Of a stretch of 64,000 bases of DNA, positions 10,586-22,780 are shown piece after piece; position 1 is the first letter of the stretch, and each line of letters starts with the position of its first letter. This DNA is from Hyaloscypha bicolor E (Eukaryota; Ascomycota; Leotiomycetes; Helotiales; Hyaloscyphaceae). The translations under genes were made by a program, and so were the position numbers. The notes under the pieces were generated by a model. It was not told where the DNA came from. It saw nothing but the letters and a program-made list of their open reading frames with translations, and did no database searches. The DNA is taken from positions 3,079,183 to 3,143,182 of the forward strand of contig NW_020194512.1 in assembly GCF_002865645.1 (NCBI RefSeq). Direction: 5' to 3'.

Positions 10586-11131
10586 AGCCGTGGCGGTGCC
10601 GAGGGAGAGAGAGCGCCTTTTGCTGCAGCTGTTTAAGACTTGATGCCCTCGAAGGAGGAGGGTTTGTGTCGCTCTCCACCAGCACATCAAGTCGGCTACA
10701 CCGACACAGTGCTAAGACACGGAACGACTGGTGGACCCGGAACAATCGATTCTACCCTCTGAACTCTCTTCCCTTTCCACCAATGATTTAGGCTGCTTAG
10801 CCTCTGTGGGAGTGCTTGCAGGGGTGAACCCCACCGAAACAACACACCCTGTAGCCGCCCCTGGGACTGCGTTCCCGTCCAACCGACGGGAACCCCCCCT
10901 GAAATACCTGACAGAAATGATTGAAGTGTCCCGACAGTCTGGTTCCCCAACCCCCAACCCTCGGCCCGATGAGCTGTCTCTGAATGTCTCAAGACAACGG
11001 CCCCACTTGTTTCCACCCCTGGTTTGTCGGCGGCGCAATCAACTTACCTCTGAAGAAGTTTTGTGCTTGCTGACCGCTTTTGTTCGTCTCATTCTCTTGT
11101 CTTCCTTCGTTTGACAAAGGAGCTTCTCGAG
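10586..11131. other. Intergenic and promoter region of the GHKL/DUF3883 gene
   Basis: GC-richer stretch (about 10780-11010) with C/G runs and no convincing ORF on either strand. It separates two plus-strand genes. Confidence 0.45.
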
Positions 11132-14100
11132 ATGCCGATACCGAGTTCGCCTGTGGAAGCTCGGGGGATTATTAAAGAAATTGCGGAGGAATATGGCTGG
11201 ATCAGTCAGGCAGACCGAGAGCAAACACCCCAAAACGTTTTGCAAGCCCTCTCAAATCTGCAAAATGGACTCGGATCTGCTGCTCGAACGTGAGGTTGAT
11301 CTTGTGTTCTCGAGAACATGCTTACTAACTGCGGTTAGGCTCGCGACAAACCTATACAAGAGTAATACAAGATTCCTCTTTGAGTTAATACAAAACGCCG
11401 AGGACAATAGTTATTCCAGGGCCAAGGCTGCAGGCGCAGAGCCATACATCAAATTCACCATTCGGCCCAATCGGATTATCATCGATTCTAATGAAGATGG
11501 CTTCACTACCGATAATGTCCGAGCCATTTGCAAAATTGGTGAGAGCACGAAGATAAGGACGGGTTCTCAGTACTACATTGGTGAAAAGGGGATCGGGTTC
11601 AAGTCAGTATTCATGGTGGCGTCCAAAGTGCATATTCAATCCCCGCCATGGTCATTCTCATTCAACCACAAAGAGCGGGACAGTGGGATGGGAATGGTCA
11701 CCCCAGAGTGGGAGTCGGATGATGTTCTCTTGGAGGAACCTCTCACGAGAATTACGTTGACCCTTATCGACTCCGTCGATCTCGATGACCTCCTTTCTCA
11801 GTTCGACGATCTTCCCAGCACAGTACTTTTGTTTCTGAATAAGTTGGGCAAAATCATCATCGACGAAGATGTGCAAGAAAACCAAGATATCCACCGCGAC
11901 GCTGATGGGCAATGGGATGAGCATTCTCAAGATGATGAAGAATTTTTCAGCTTTGATGATGAAGACGAGGGTAATGATGACGACGGCGACGGCGATGATG
12001 GTGACGACGATGATGAGAAGAACCAGAATTTACAAGAGAGGCAGCCGAAGATGCGGGTGAAATGTATCACCACCTATTCCTGCGACTTCGATCAGAATAT
12101 CAAGAGGGCCAAGGTGACCGTGTTAAGGCATAGAATTATGAGGCCAGACTCATATTCAGAAGATTATCGTATCACTCGAAAATCACTGTCCAACTTGCCA
12201 ACCGGTACCCACCACGATTACAATACGGCTGAAGTCATTCTCGGTTTCCCTGTCCATAATTTCTTAGGAGACGACCGGCCTCATATTAGGCCTCAACAAG
12301 TCTATGCTTACTTACCAATACGAGATTTCGGATTTCCGGTAAGTGTGGTAGAGTGGGGGGGGTTTCAGCATGTTGACTTCGAATAGTTCATTATCCACTC
12401 AGATTTTGTCACGCAGGCGAGTCGAGAGGATATCATGGAAAACGCGAGAAATACAGCAATACTTGACGGTGTGGCTGAGGCGTTTGTGGATGCAGTGGTG
12501 CAGTTCTGTCAGCAGCAAGTTCTCCAGTATCGTTGGATGCACTACCTTCCAGAGGATGATCGGGTCTCAAGCCCTTTCTGGTCTCGACTTTTGATTCGAA
12601 TAAAGGAGAGAATCAAGGAAACCCCGATCCTCTGGCCAAGAAGCAGGACTGGGCTTCGACTCATCAGCCAACTGAGGATTCTCCCCAAAAGGTTTCGAGA
12701 CCACAACGGTGAGCCTCTAGTTGCCGACTTACCAGAGATAAATCGAGAGAGGTATTTGGATCCAAACTATGACCTTAAAGTCAACAATGCGCTCTCGAAA
12801 CTCAAGACTCTCGGCTTGGCAGAGATGAATACCTACGATTTTATTGAAAGAATTGGTCGAGACGCCAATTCCTTAGTTTCCAGAATGAAGTCAGCCGATG
12901 ACAGCTGGCACGAGCGTGTTGCACATATACTTCTACCAGTTTTGGAGAAAGATCTTTCAAAGAAGGCAATCACATATATAAGGCATCTGCCTCTGATCCC
13001 TCTTGGAGATCACCGGTGGGTTTCGATTACCACCGATGAGGTTTACTTCCGGGAAACCGATGGCATGCCAATACCTTCAGACCTTGGTTTAAGACTTGTC
13101 GATTCCAAGGCAGCATTAAATGCCACGAGAAAGAAATTGTTTGTTGAACTCGGAGTCATTGATGCGAGTAAAGAGCACATAAAAATGTTGATTTTGAACA
13201 AGCACAAGAAATTTCGGGAAAACATCACCCTCGATTCTTCCGCTGGACACCTCAATTATCTCTATTGGACCGATAATCAGTCTGGTAATACCGTGCTTCG
13301 AAAGTTGTCACCATTCTCCTTGTTCAACAATCGAAATATCGCCGTGGATGGCGAGCATGACCTGTACTTTCAGACAGACAAGAAATATGGTATCCAGGAA
13401 TATTTTAACCTCGCCCTTGAAGATACCCAAGGAAGTGATCCATTCGGTTCCTTTATCAACAAACGATACTTTGAGTCAGCCCCGGGCAGAAAGAAAGGGT
13501 CCGATTCCCTCTCCTTCGAGGCCTGGTTACAGCGTTTCGTTGGGATTTTGAGGTCTCCTAGACTCAACAACCCGAAGAATCCTCACAAGCTGTCGAAAGT
13601 ATTCTCCTATATCGTTACAAAACATCCCGAACGGTTGCTCGGAACATTGAAAGCACACTGGAGCAGTGAGTACAAGTTCACAATTAACGATGAACTAACA
13701 AAAAAGCTTTCTGAAGTTGTCATTCCTTCTACAAATATTGGCAGGAAAAAACTTCAGGAAACATTTTTGCCCTTGAAAGAGCTCGTTACACATTGCAAGC
13801 AGTTCCTCGACCCTGAAATCTTTCCATTTCTTATTTTGGATGATGATTCCGGCATTGAACAATGGAAGTTCCTTGAGATCTTCGGTATCGGTATGGAAAG
13901 TAACCTCGACTTCTATCTGGAAATCCTGCGTCGATTCAAAGAGAAGAAAGTAGCTTTTTCTTACAGAATATACGAGGAAATACAGAGGAAAATCTGGGCT
14001 TCGAAAGAACCAACAAACCTTATAGAACACGTTAAGTATGACCAAATTAACCCTCCAAAGCCCACATTCTAGCATGATGCTAATTCTGTTCTAGGGATAC

Positions 14101-16699
14101 TGTCCGCGATGAAGACCTAATCTTTACTCCCACTCTCCACAGAAACGACAATTGGACTTGGGAAGATGAATGCGTTTGGGATGGCCCAGCCTATTTAAGT
14201 GTAAAGTATGCCTTGCTTCCAGCTCTTTCTACTGTGAAGAGTGGAGCGCTTACTGCGTTCTTTGTGGAAACCATGGAAATCTCTGATGTTTCTACTGGCG
14301 ATCTGTTAGCGGAGCTTTTAGCGATCAAAAGACACTCGCTCAAGAACAGTTCTACTCCGAATCTATGGAACGTTCGCGATATATACACTCGTCTTCAAAA
14401 TATGGCTTCACCACCTACTTCCCCAAAACTCGAGACTATTAAGCAAGTAATCCCGAAAATAACACTGCCGTACGGTGATCTCTAACCGTACTGATATAAT
14501 GTAGGAAGCGTTTTGAGAAGAAATCCTTCATATACGACAATCTTCGCAAGACATGGGTGGCCCCTTCATCATGTCTCTGGTCTAAGGATGCTCAAATACC
14601 GGGAAAAGTCGCAATTCTTAGTCAATATGAAGATCTGAAGGATTTCTTTGTCGGAACACTCAAAGTCAATATCCCCGACCTCGGTATGCTCGTCGACGAA
14701 CTCAGCCGAGTTGTGAGCTCGAAACTCACGGTGAGTGACGTGAAGAGCCTCATTTGGCAGATCAACAGTTTCTCGCCTTCGCGCAAGGCTCTCGAGAAAC
14801 TAAACACTCTCCCAATTTTCCCAGTGAAAGTCACAAACAGAGGATTGGACCCAACTGTGCTGCGAGCCAGGAAAGAGAACTTTTCAATCATCGACCGCCA
14901 GCCGTGGGCAGAGGCGTTTGAGGGTAAAATCGATGTTCTTGATTTCAAATTGGAGGAAGTTCGGAGATTACAGCCATTCTTGTCCTGTCTTAACCTGGAG
15001 AATCGATACTTGTCTCGTGTTGTAAGAGAGACGTCATCGTTCCAGGGTGGGAATGGGGAGCAAAGCAGGACACAGACGAGGCGACTGAGAAGCCGTGCAC
15101 ATGCGCTCGCAAGGTGAACTTCCAAATTTTCCGTCTCAATAGAAAAAGCTGAGTATTTTATAGATGTGCTGCTCATTTTGGCAGCCCTAGGATCCGTGAT
15201 GATGACCTGTTCATCTACAGACTACTGCTTCGAGCGGAGATGTACCAAACCGATGGAATAGTTACGAGTTTGGTGCACACCCATCATCTCGAGACTGTAA
15301 CCGTCGAAGTCCACAGGAGCAAGCTTCATATTGCTGAAAACTCTGCAAGTCTGAAAATTTACGTCCCGAAGGATCGGAAGGACCATGAACTCTGTTTCCT
15401 CCAGCTCCTGCCAACAAAGCTTTTCAATCAAGTGATCATGGGATATAAAACCGGCAACTCGACACACGCATCTGACTCCGAGGCTGTCAGAATCATCGCT
15501 GCTCTCTTCATGTCCAGCGATGAAGTAGTCTGCGATCTATTGGATGACGCAGGCATTATTCCTGTGCCGTACCCTGATGAGTTTAATATTGAAACTTCCG
15601 AGAACCCTTCGCCAACTGCCGAGCCGACCTCTCAACATGAAGATCCTCCGCCGGTTAATAAGAAAAGCAAAACACGTGAACCTTCGAAGGAACGTAGATC
15701 GCAAAGCCCACAAGAAAACACCACTTCGCCTGGACCCAAATTTTTGTCTCCGACCCCTCGTTCCTCGTACAGGACCAAACATCGAGAAGGAGCGCCAAAA
15801 GATCCTCCCATCAACTCCTTCAGCTCTCGTCCTTCTACACCTCAGAGTGACGATTCTGTGCCATTTTCGGCCAACAGTGGACAAGCAGAATATCGACGAT
15901 TACTCAACAATGTCATCGCAGCGGCGAAGAGTAAAAAGGGTGGATTTCCCGCTCGGGGAGCATTCCGCCTCGATGATTTGCTCAATGCGCTCCCCACCGA
16001 ATCAGATGCCGAGCCAGTTTCATATGACTTGCCGTTCGGCGTTAGGAGTGAGAACCAGCTTGCTCATGACATGAAAGTGGGAGCAGCTGGGGAACTATAC
16101 GTAAGATCCCAAGCGGCAATTATTCTCGTTTCACACTGATTCATCAATAGGTGTTTGAAATTCTGTCCCGATTGGAAATCCGCCTCCCTGGGTTTGGTCG
16201 CGATAACTGGCAGAGCACTATTCGCCGACATGTGAAAGTCCACGAAGATTACAATGATATGGAGGCATGGAAAGGGGCAGAAACTGCTGACATTACTTAC
16301 GACGATAATAAAGGAGAGCTCACCAAGCTCCTTGTGGCAAACGGGTATTTGGACAATATTTGGATCGGTGCCAAGCCAAAATACTACCTTGAAGTGAAGA
16401 CGACTATCAAGGAATGTGGTACCAGGTTCTTTGTGAGTAAGAGCCAATATCAAAGGGTACGTGGATTAAGATCAAAGGGCATGAACCTTAGAGGCTAATA
16501 GTTGTAGATGGAACGGATGAGATTGATAACGGGAGAGGTGTCTCTTGAGGTTTACATCATCTTTCGTGTGTTCAATCTCGACAAAGAAACCATCGATATG
16601 CGAGTCTATGTGGATCCGAAGGGGATTGAGGAAGGTGGCGATCTGATTTTCACTCCGGAATCGTACTCGGTCCTGCCAGCAGGAAGCATCAGCACTTGA
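11132..16699 (+). CDS. Giant GHKL-ATPase protein with C-terminal DUF3883 (NO VEIN/sacsin-like)
   Basis: Eight exons read as 11132-11289, 11339-12338, 12387-14035, 14095-14446, 14509-15113, 15164-16100, 16151-16456 and 16508-16699, giving about 1732 residues. The exon 4/5 acceptor is the least certain. The N-terminus has a histidine-kinase/Hsp90-type ATP fold: FLFELIQNAEDN (N-box, about 65-76), IDSNEDGF, and YIGEKGIGFKSVF (lid glycines). An acidic Asp-rich insert is encoded at about 11925-12020. FIIHSDFVTQASREDI is typical of sacsin-type regions. A Ser/Pro-rich linker leads to a DUF3883 domain in the last 250 or so residues, including GAAGELYVFEIL and YYLEVKTT (about 1644), an ExK pair like PD-(D/E)xK nucleases. 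Plant NO VEIN and many fungal proteins share this order. The molecular role is unknown; ATP-driven remodelling coupled to a nuclease-like domain is inference. Confidence 0.87.
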
Positions 16700-16751
16700 T
16701 TTGAGAAGTTTCACGTTCATGGTATAGTTTGAATCCCAGCTTTTAAGACAC

Positions 16752-17601
16752 TTAATTCCACCCCATATTTCGCATGTGTCCTCCCCCAACCTTCCCATGT
16801 CTTGGCCACAACCAAGCTACCAAAGCAATTATAATACTCGTGATGCCGACTCCAACCCGAACTCCTATCGCTATCTTGTCACTCATTTTCAGACCTGCAG
16901 AGCCTTTGCTGCACGCACTTCCTGAATTTCCAGTATTCGCGGAAGTTGGCGACGATCTCCCAACAGTCGTCGTTGAAGCCGAAGTTTTCGAACTGATTGC
17001 GGCATTCGTTCCTTGAGCTGGGCTTGTCGCCACCCCCGCAATTCTTGTGGCAGTAGCGGTAAACGTGCTTGTCGGCTGAGGATTATTCGCCGGATCGTCG
17101 CAAGTGAACATTACGCTGGCAATAAGAAGTGTTGCAGAGTACCGAAGGCATATGTCTTGGAGGAAACCTTTCACCTGTTGGGCACAGATGCTGTCTTCGT
17201 ACCCGATGAGGTTGGAGTTAGTGTTGCCCAATAACAATAATTTCGGCAGTTGAAGCAGTGCTTCGTTAGTTTTTGATCCAAAGTCATGTCTGCAGTGGAG
17301 AAAAAAACTCGAGATGTCTGAAAGTGGAAGTTCCTGCACAGGGAAAATAAGCCTTACATTATCATGTCCGCAGTGCTGTCGTTGGGGCATGCTGGGTAAC
17401 AATCTATTACGACTCCATAGAGGCCTACGGGTACATACAGGTGGATAGGTCAAATGAGACTTGAGGTAGAGCTGTGCTTGCCTTATTGCAGGAGGCATCG
17501 AAGAAGAGAACAAGTTCGCCCGCTTCTGCGAGAGTGTGAGCGGGCAGGAGAACCAAGATAGGGAAGAAACAGAGGATGGGTACGACGCTGAAAAGGGTCA
17601 T
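16752..17601 (-). CDS. Secreted or surface protein with C-terminal membrane anchor, apparently frameshifted
   Basis: The ATG at 17601 starts a signal peptide (MTLFSVVPILCFFPILVLLPAHTLA), then a Cys-containing domain (DASCNKAS, LSTCMYP). After a stop in that frame at 17425-17427 the similar-looking text continues in another frame (GLYGVVIDCYPACPNDST). A plausible intron (GTAAGG...TGCAG) then leads to the long open frame that ends at 16752. That frame has a Thr/Ser-rich stalk and one membrane helix (IAIGVRVGVGITSIIIALVAWLW) followed by a short basic tail. The architecture of signal peptide, Cys domain, Ser/Thr stalk and single helix is common in fungal surface sensors and uncharacterised secreted proteins. 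The shift needs either an intron of only 14-35 nt, which is unlikely, or a real frameshift. Function unknown. Confidence 0.5.
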
Positions 17602-19227
17602 ATTGGGAGAACCAAGTGCATCTGAGGAATTTTGACACGCGTAACAGAGAAAGAGGAGTAAGAAGCACGCGTCAAATGGCAAAGCGATCCCGCTTTGTAC
17701 AGTTGTACCCCTCTCAGCGGATCGACACATCCTTTTGCTGGAGAGCGTTGCAACTTGCAAGCCGGCATCCTTCTGCCCCTTGACTCTGCGCCGGCGCTTA
17801 CCCCCTTTTGTTCAACATTCCCGTCTTCTGATTCGATGGCTCACCCGCAGCTGCAGACGGGGAAATAGAAGTAAAGGGGCCCCGTGTTGTACTTCTTTTG
17901 TACACGGCGGCCGAGAGGCTGCTTCAAAATGTCTCAGCCACATTCAGCCTTGTTCAGAAGTGATTGCCACTCGCAAGGCCCAAAAGAGTTGGTCCGACCT
18001 TTCTCATGCGTGGCGTTACGTGGTTTGGCGCCACCGGAGCGGGAGATCGCGAGCTGACAGCCACTTCGTAGCAACAGCACGAGGTTGCAGGCCCCTTTCT
18101 TACGTTTTGGAAACCTTCAGGATGGAGATTTCAGACAAAAAGCCCTGTTTGGGAGTCGAGATTTGGATATCATTTCCCGGTCACGTGTTTGATGCCTTTG
18201 AAAGGGTGACTTCCCTCACTGACTGGAACTGCTTTGCAGCGATCTTTATACACAAGTCAGTCCTCGGAAAAACGTCATAGATTCAAAAATAGAGCCCAAG
18301 GGAAGGAGGAATCTTTGCCTCATCCTTACTGTTGAGTTCAGCGAAGATTCCAATGAAACACCTTTGACCCGCGGATCCGGAGTCCAGCACAGGATTCTCT
18401 GGATCTTATTATAAACAGCCCGAGGGTGTATAGGGAGCACGCCACTAAACTTTAACTTCGCTTTTCTTTGAGGTCATTGGAATGTCACTCGTCGGGAAGA
18501 TATCGAAGATCATTGCCCCTTTAACTCTCGCTTACGGATAATACCCGAGTCGGCGATAGTCGGTCCTTAATCGCATCCGAAGTTTCCAAGCTTGACTTTC
18601 CGGCTGCAGCTCTGAATGGACTTGCAAATCAAGACTTTGCAGTTCGTAAGCAATGGTGTCGCCGCTGACATTCGGAAGCCGTCGAATCCGTGTAGCACAC
18701 AGCGCTGTTCTCCAAAGCTCGTTCATCAAATCACGATCAGGACCGCCTATGCACCTAGGAAGGTATTGTAGGCAGTCTGTCACCAACGGTATATCTCCGT
18801 GGGTCTCAAGCTAAGATCTGACTCAGGCTCGTACCTAGGTGGAACCACGTGAATCTGCGGTAAAGCATCATGTATGCTTGTTCTGGCTAGTCGCCTGCAA
18901 TTGAGGCTCATGGAATGTCATTGCGGTCTTCGGAACTTTGCTCTTCATCTGCATCGTATATCGAGCTGCGTGTTTTCTAAGATTCAGTGGCGATGTGAGA
19001 GGTTCACAGAGGAAAATTCTGAGGCCGTCACTCGTGTTCATGCAGGTCTTTACGGATCTCAAGTGATCCGAATTCATGATAACCATGCTGTCTACTCGTA
19101 AGCCATGTCGAGACTGTTCAAGAAAGAGTATATAAAACCTCTATGATTTCAGCGTTCCCGGAAATTTGCTCAAACCAACTCACTTCGAACCATCCTCCTA
19201 CACTGGCTCGAGAGAAATTTGGCGAAG
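17602..19227. other. Intergenic, no supported gene
   Basis: Several medium frames exist on both strands (for example a long plus-strand frame at about 17735-18280), but none shows a domain, a signal peptide or an ATG in a good place. The right end is the promoter of the multicopper-oxidase-like gene, with TATATAAAA near 19128-19136. Confidence 0.5.
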
Positions 19228-20720
19228 ATGTGGACATCAACTTTGTTAATTGCAGCCTCGGCAGCAATAGTTGTCGGCGCCTCCCTCCCACCCGTGACTT
19301 CAGCACCTACCGACCTCTCATCATGCTCCGCTCAAATGGACGGCAAGCTTCCATACTACCAACCACAGGGGTTTAACTTCAGCGGGACTATCCGTCGCTA
19401 CTATGTCGCTGCTGAAGTTGAAACTTGGAACTATGCACCGTCTGGTAAGCCGCCACCTCCCAAAAAGCCCTTCGCATCCACGAACCTTGTTGACGAAGAG
19501 TGCAGGCTGGGACAACTGGCTTGGCGTCCCAATGAACGAGTCCTTCCGGGCTCAAACATGGGGCTACCTTGCTTCAAACACCAGCATCGGGACGACCTAC
19601 GACAAAGCCTTGTATCGAGGATACACTGGACCCGATTTCACTGAGCAGAGTGAACAGCCAGATTGGCTTGGCTTCAATGGCCCTATTTTGAGAGGGGAGG
19701 TTGGAGATATGATTGAGGTACGTCCTCCCCCCCTTTCCCATTCTTGCCGTAATGTAAATGGACTTTGTGCTGACTTAATATGGCTATCTAGATAATGTTC
19801 GTGAACAAATTAGATCCATTTTATGCAACAATGCATTCAATGGGTCTCTTCTACACCAAAGACAGCGAAGGTTCTCTGTATCCCAACGGTACCAATGAAT
19901 TCGCACCCGGGAATGCTGTTGCACCTGGAGGCTGCGTGGTTTACAAGTGGCTCATCCCACCAGCATCCGCCCCCGACGCAGGCGAAAACTCTAAGCTTTG
20001 GGCCTACCACAGCTATATCAGCATGTATGAAGACACAGACGCTGGTCTCACTGGTCCCGTAATCGTCTACAACCCCGGTACGATGAATGCCACCATGGCC
20101 AAGAACAGAGAATTCATCCTCTTTTACGGAGACAACCAGGAGAGTAATTCCTTCCTTGCGATGCATAATGTGATGAAGTATTTGCCTGGTTTGGCGGGGA
20201 GTGTCATGAATGAGACGAGCACGTATCCGGCGATGCAGCAGGGAAATGAGAGTTATTGGTATCCGCAGGAGGTTAATAGTCCGCTTACGAACGTCGATAC
20301 TTCTGTTGCGGCGAATTTCTTCCCCGTGAGTTGCCATTTTACATCCTATACATGCTTTGGTGGATTTTAGAGGGAGAGGAATCGATAACTGACAAATCCC
20401 AGATCAACGGCTTCATCTTTTCTAACAACCCGCCCTTCAGCATGTGCATCAACGACGCCGCCATCTTCTACATCATGGATATGGGTTTTGACACCCACGT
20501 TGCACACTGGCACGGCAACAATGTGCTCCATAATGGAGTCATGATGGCGAGCGTACCAATCAATCCCGGCCAGATGCTGACCACACATATGACCGCTACG
20601 AATCCGGGGCTCTGGCAGGTCATTTGTCATTTTAATACGCATTTGAGCAAGGGGATGGAGGCGTGGTATCGGATTTATGCGCCGTGGGAGAAGTGTCCTT
20701 TGGTGCCGCTTGAGAGTTGA
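19228..20720 (+). CDS. Multicopper-oxidase-like secreted protein (ceruloplasmin-type cupredoxin) with degenerate copper cluster
   Basis: Exons read as 19228-19444, 19506-19717, 19792-20325 and 20403-20720, giving about 426 residues. A signal peptide (MWTSTLLIAASAAIVVGASL) is followed by cupredoxin domains with ceruloplasmin-like text: IRRYYVAAEVETWNYAPSG, LWAYHSYISMYEDTDAGLTG, and at the end THVAHWHGNN and WQVICHFNTHLSKGM. The type-1 copper ligands at the C-terminus are present (His of THVAHWHG; Cys, His and Met of CHFNTHLSKGM). Of the four His-x-His pairs that normally hold the trinuclear cluster, three have lost one His: MHSMG, YHSYI and ICH. The sequence is otherwise intact and reads as an expressed gene. 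It may transfer electrons or bind copper without full four-electron oxidase activity (inference). Confidence 0.85.
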
Positions 20721-21473
20721 GATTTGAGGCAGTAGGGTAGAGTGGGTAGTCAGGGAAAGGAGGAGAGTTTGGTGGTAGCAGTGGTAATTGTGTATAAAAT
20801 GGAAGTTGAGAGGTGACTGATGAGTTTGAATTACTTCCTCGTGAAATGCAGATGGAAGGAAAGCAGAATAGATGATATCAAAGGACGATTTATCGTATGT
20901 CAAACCGCCTATGTAGCTTGTCTGCTTTCCAAAGCTCCATCGCCCCGCCGTCCATGAAGCCGTGAACATAGCATTCTCCTACATATAGGACGACATTGTC
21001 ACTACGATGGAGAGGGTAAAGGGTTCCCCCTCCGAACAACAGCTAGTTATTACTCTTGGGCAGTGTTCTCAAACTCCCGACGTAGTAAAGGACCGAGCCT
21101 TCGTGCTCCTGGCCTTGATATGTCGACCAGCCTTCCTAGCACAAAGTTCAGGCAGGCACCCAAATTCCCCATCACCACTCTTGGCGCTTGGCGCTTGGGT
21201 CTGTTTGATTTAACTAGAGATGCCGCATCAAAACCATCAGCAGGCGAATTGGGTGGTGCCATTGACATAGGAAGATTTGATATTATCGACCGTAACCATT
21301 CTAGAGAATCTAAATCAGAATTGATCACGGACGGCAATGCTTCCTATATTATTTTCATGTAGATATATACAAAAATATCCCCTCCCTTTGCGCTCCATAG
21401 GCACTCTGCATCGGAAGAAATCGAGAGATACCCTTGCTACTTTGGCCTCTCCCATATTGCCAGAGCCCAAGTG
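20721..21473. other. Intergenic, convergent 3' ends
   Basis: Lies between the multicopper-oxidase-like gene (plus) and the CK2 alpha paralog (minus). A 99-codon plus frame and a 95-codon minus frame overlap at about 21050-21362; neither shows a known domain. Confidence 0.45.
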
Positions 21474-22780
21474 TTAGGAATTAGCGTTATTGGACGGGCC
21501 AACCAACAGCTGCTGCAAAGTCGCCTTGTCATTGATGACGTTGAAATAAGGATGGCACATAGCTTCATTGGCAGTGAGGCGTTCCTAACGGACTTTAGTA
21601 ACACGACAAAATTAAAATTAAACTAGCAGCTCACTTGGTGGTCGTATCTTAAAAGTTTGTCCAGGAAATCAAGCGCCTCATTGCTGACAAGTCTCTTGTT
21701 CTCGATATTCACAAAGTTTATCCAGGGCTTCTTCTCAAATTGGCCAAGGATATCGTTAACTTGAGAATGCAATTCGATCTTATATTTATCCAGGTACTCG
21801 AACAAAGCGTCCGTGCCAAGTATCTTAGAAATTCTGACGAGTAGGTCTGAGTTACAACTTCCGTGGAAGAAAGGTTCTTTACGGAAAATCATGGACGCAA
21901 ACATGGCGCCCAGGCTCCACATGTCCAAACTATAATCGTATTCTTGGTAGTCAACCAAAAGCTCGGGTGCCTTCCAGCATGGGGAGGCAACGCGGACATC
22001 ATATTTTGTTCCTGGATGGTAGAACTCGGCCAGACCCCAGTCGATAAGTCGAAGCTGTGCTGGGTTATGAACGCTGGTCTAAAGTCTTTCAATTTAATGT
22101 GGTTATCTCACCTTTTTGTTTTCATGGTCAATCATTACATTGTGAGGTCTTATATCTCTGTGTATAATGCCGTTACTGTGGCAAAAATCCAGAGCCTTAA
22201 GCAACTCAAGAATATAGAATCTGATATCGACGTCGCTGAATTTGGGATAGAGACTTCTGAAATCATTGTTGTCAACGTATTCAAAGATCAGTGATGGTGT
22301 TTTGCTCTGGTGCCGCTTGTTAGTCGTTGTTGGGTAGATGTGGGAAAGGACGAAATACCTGACTGTCTATAACCAAGTCGAATAAAGAAATGATATTCGG
22401 GCCCCTGGCAAGGTTTTGCAAAACCTTGACCTCTCTATTTAATATCTTCTTCTTGACGGGTTTGAGGACTTTGATAGCATATATCTGATTGTTGACGATG
22501 TTGATTCCTTCGAAAACGTCGGAATGTCTGCCCCGGCCTGTGCAATGAAATGGAATTAAGAACTCTATCTCTCTATATAATACAATATGAAATGGCTTAC
22601 CAATCTTTCTCAAGATCTCGTAATTTTCCACGGAACCCCAGCCTAATTAGATAATTAGATACCCAAGATGTGATGAGAGATCGATAGAAAATAAATTTAA
22701 AGCTCACTGAGAGTGATGTTGTCATAGTCCCAGTAACTTTTAGGTACGTTCTGATTTACATCAGCATAAACCCGCGCCAT
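21474..22780 (-). CDS. Divergent casein kinase 2 catalytic (alpha) subunit paralog
   Basis: Six exons (in gene order 22780-22708, 22642-22601, 22537-22359, 22306-22112, 22054-21635, 21584-21474) join in frame to about 339 residues. The start [20 protein letters not shown] is the standard CK2 alpha N-terminus. Also present are [23 protein letters not shown] (Gly-rich loop), [12 protein letters not shown] (ATP Lys and basic cluster), HRDIRPHN (about 147-154), [13 protein letters not shown] (the CK2 DWG variant) and the C-lobe to [21 protein letters not shown]. Two oddities: the catalytic-loop Lys of HRDxKPHN is Arg, and the usual VASRYFKGPE after the activation segment reads [11 protein letters not shown] normal CKA gene is presumably elsewhere, so this is a second, fast-evolving copy. 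No frame damage was seen. Confidence 0.87.

Noticed and set aside
10780..11016. GC-rich frames on both strands upstream of the DUF3883 gene
   Set aside because: Overlapping shadows without motifs; probably promoter or UTR.
17735..18280. 181-codon plus-strand frame
   Set aside because: No ATG near its start, no domain or signal peptide, and composition like the surrounding intergenic DNA.
18532..18786. 84-codon minus-strand frame with somewhat protein-like text
   Set aside because: No ATG start, no neighbours to splice with, no recognised motif.
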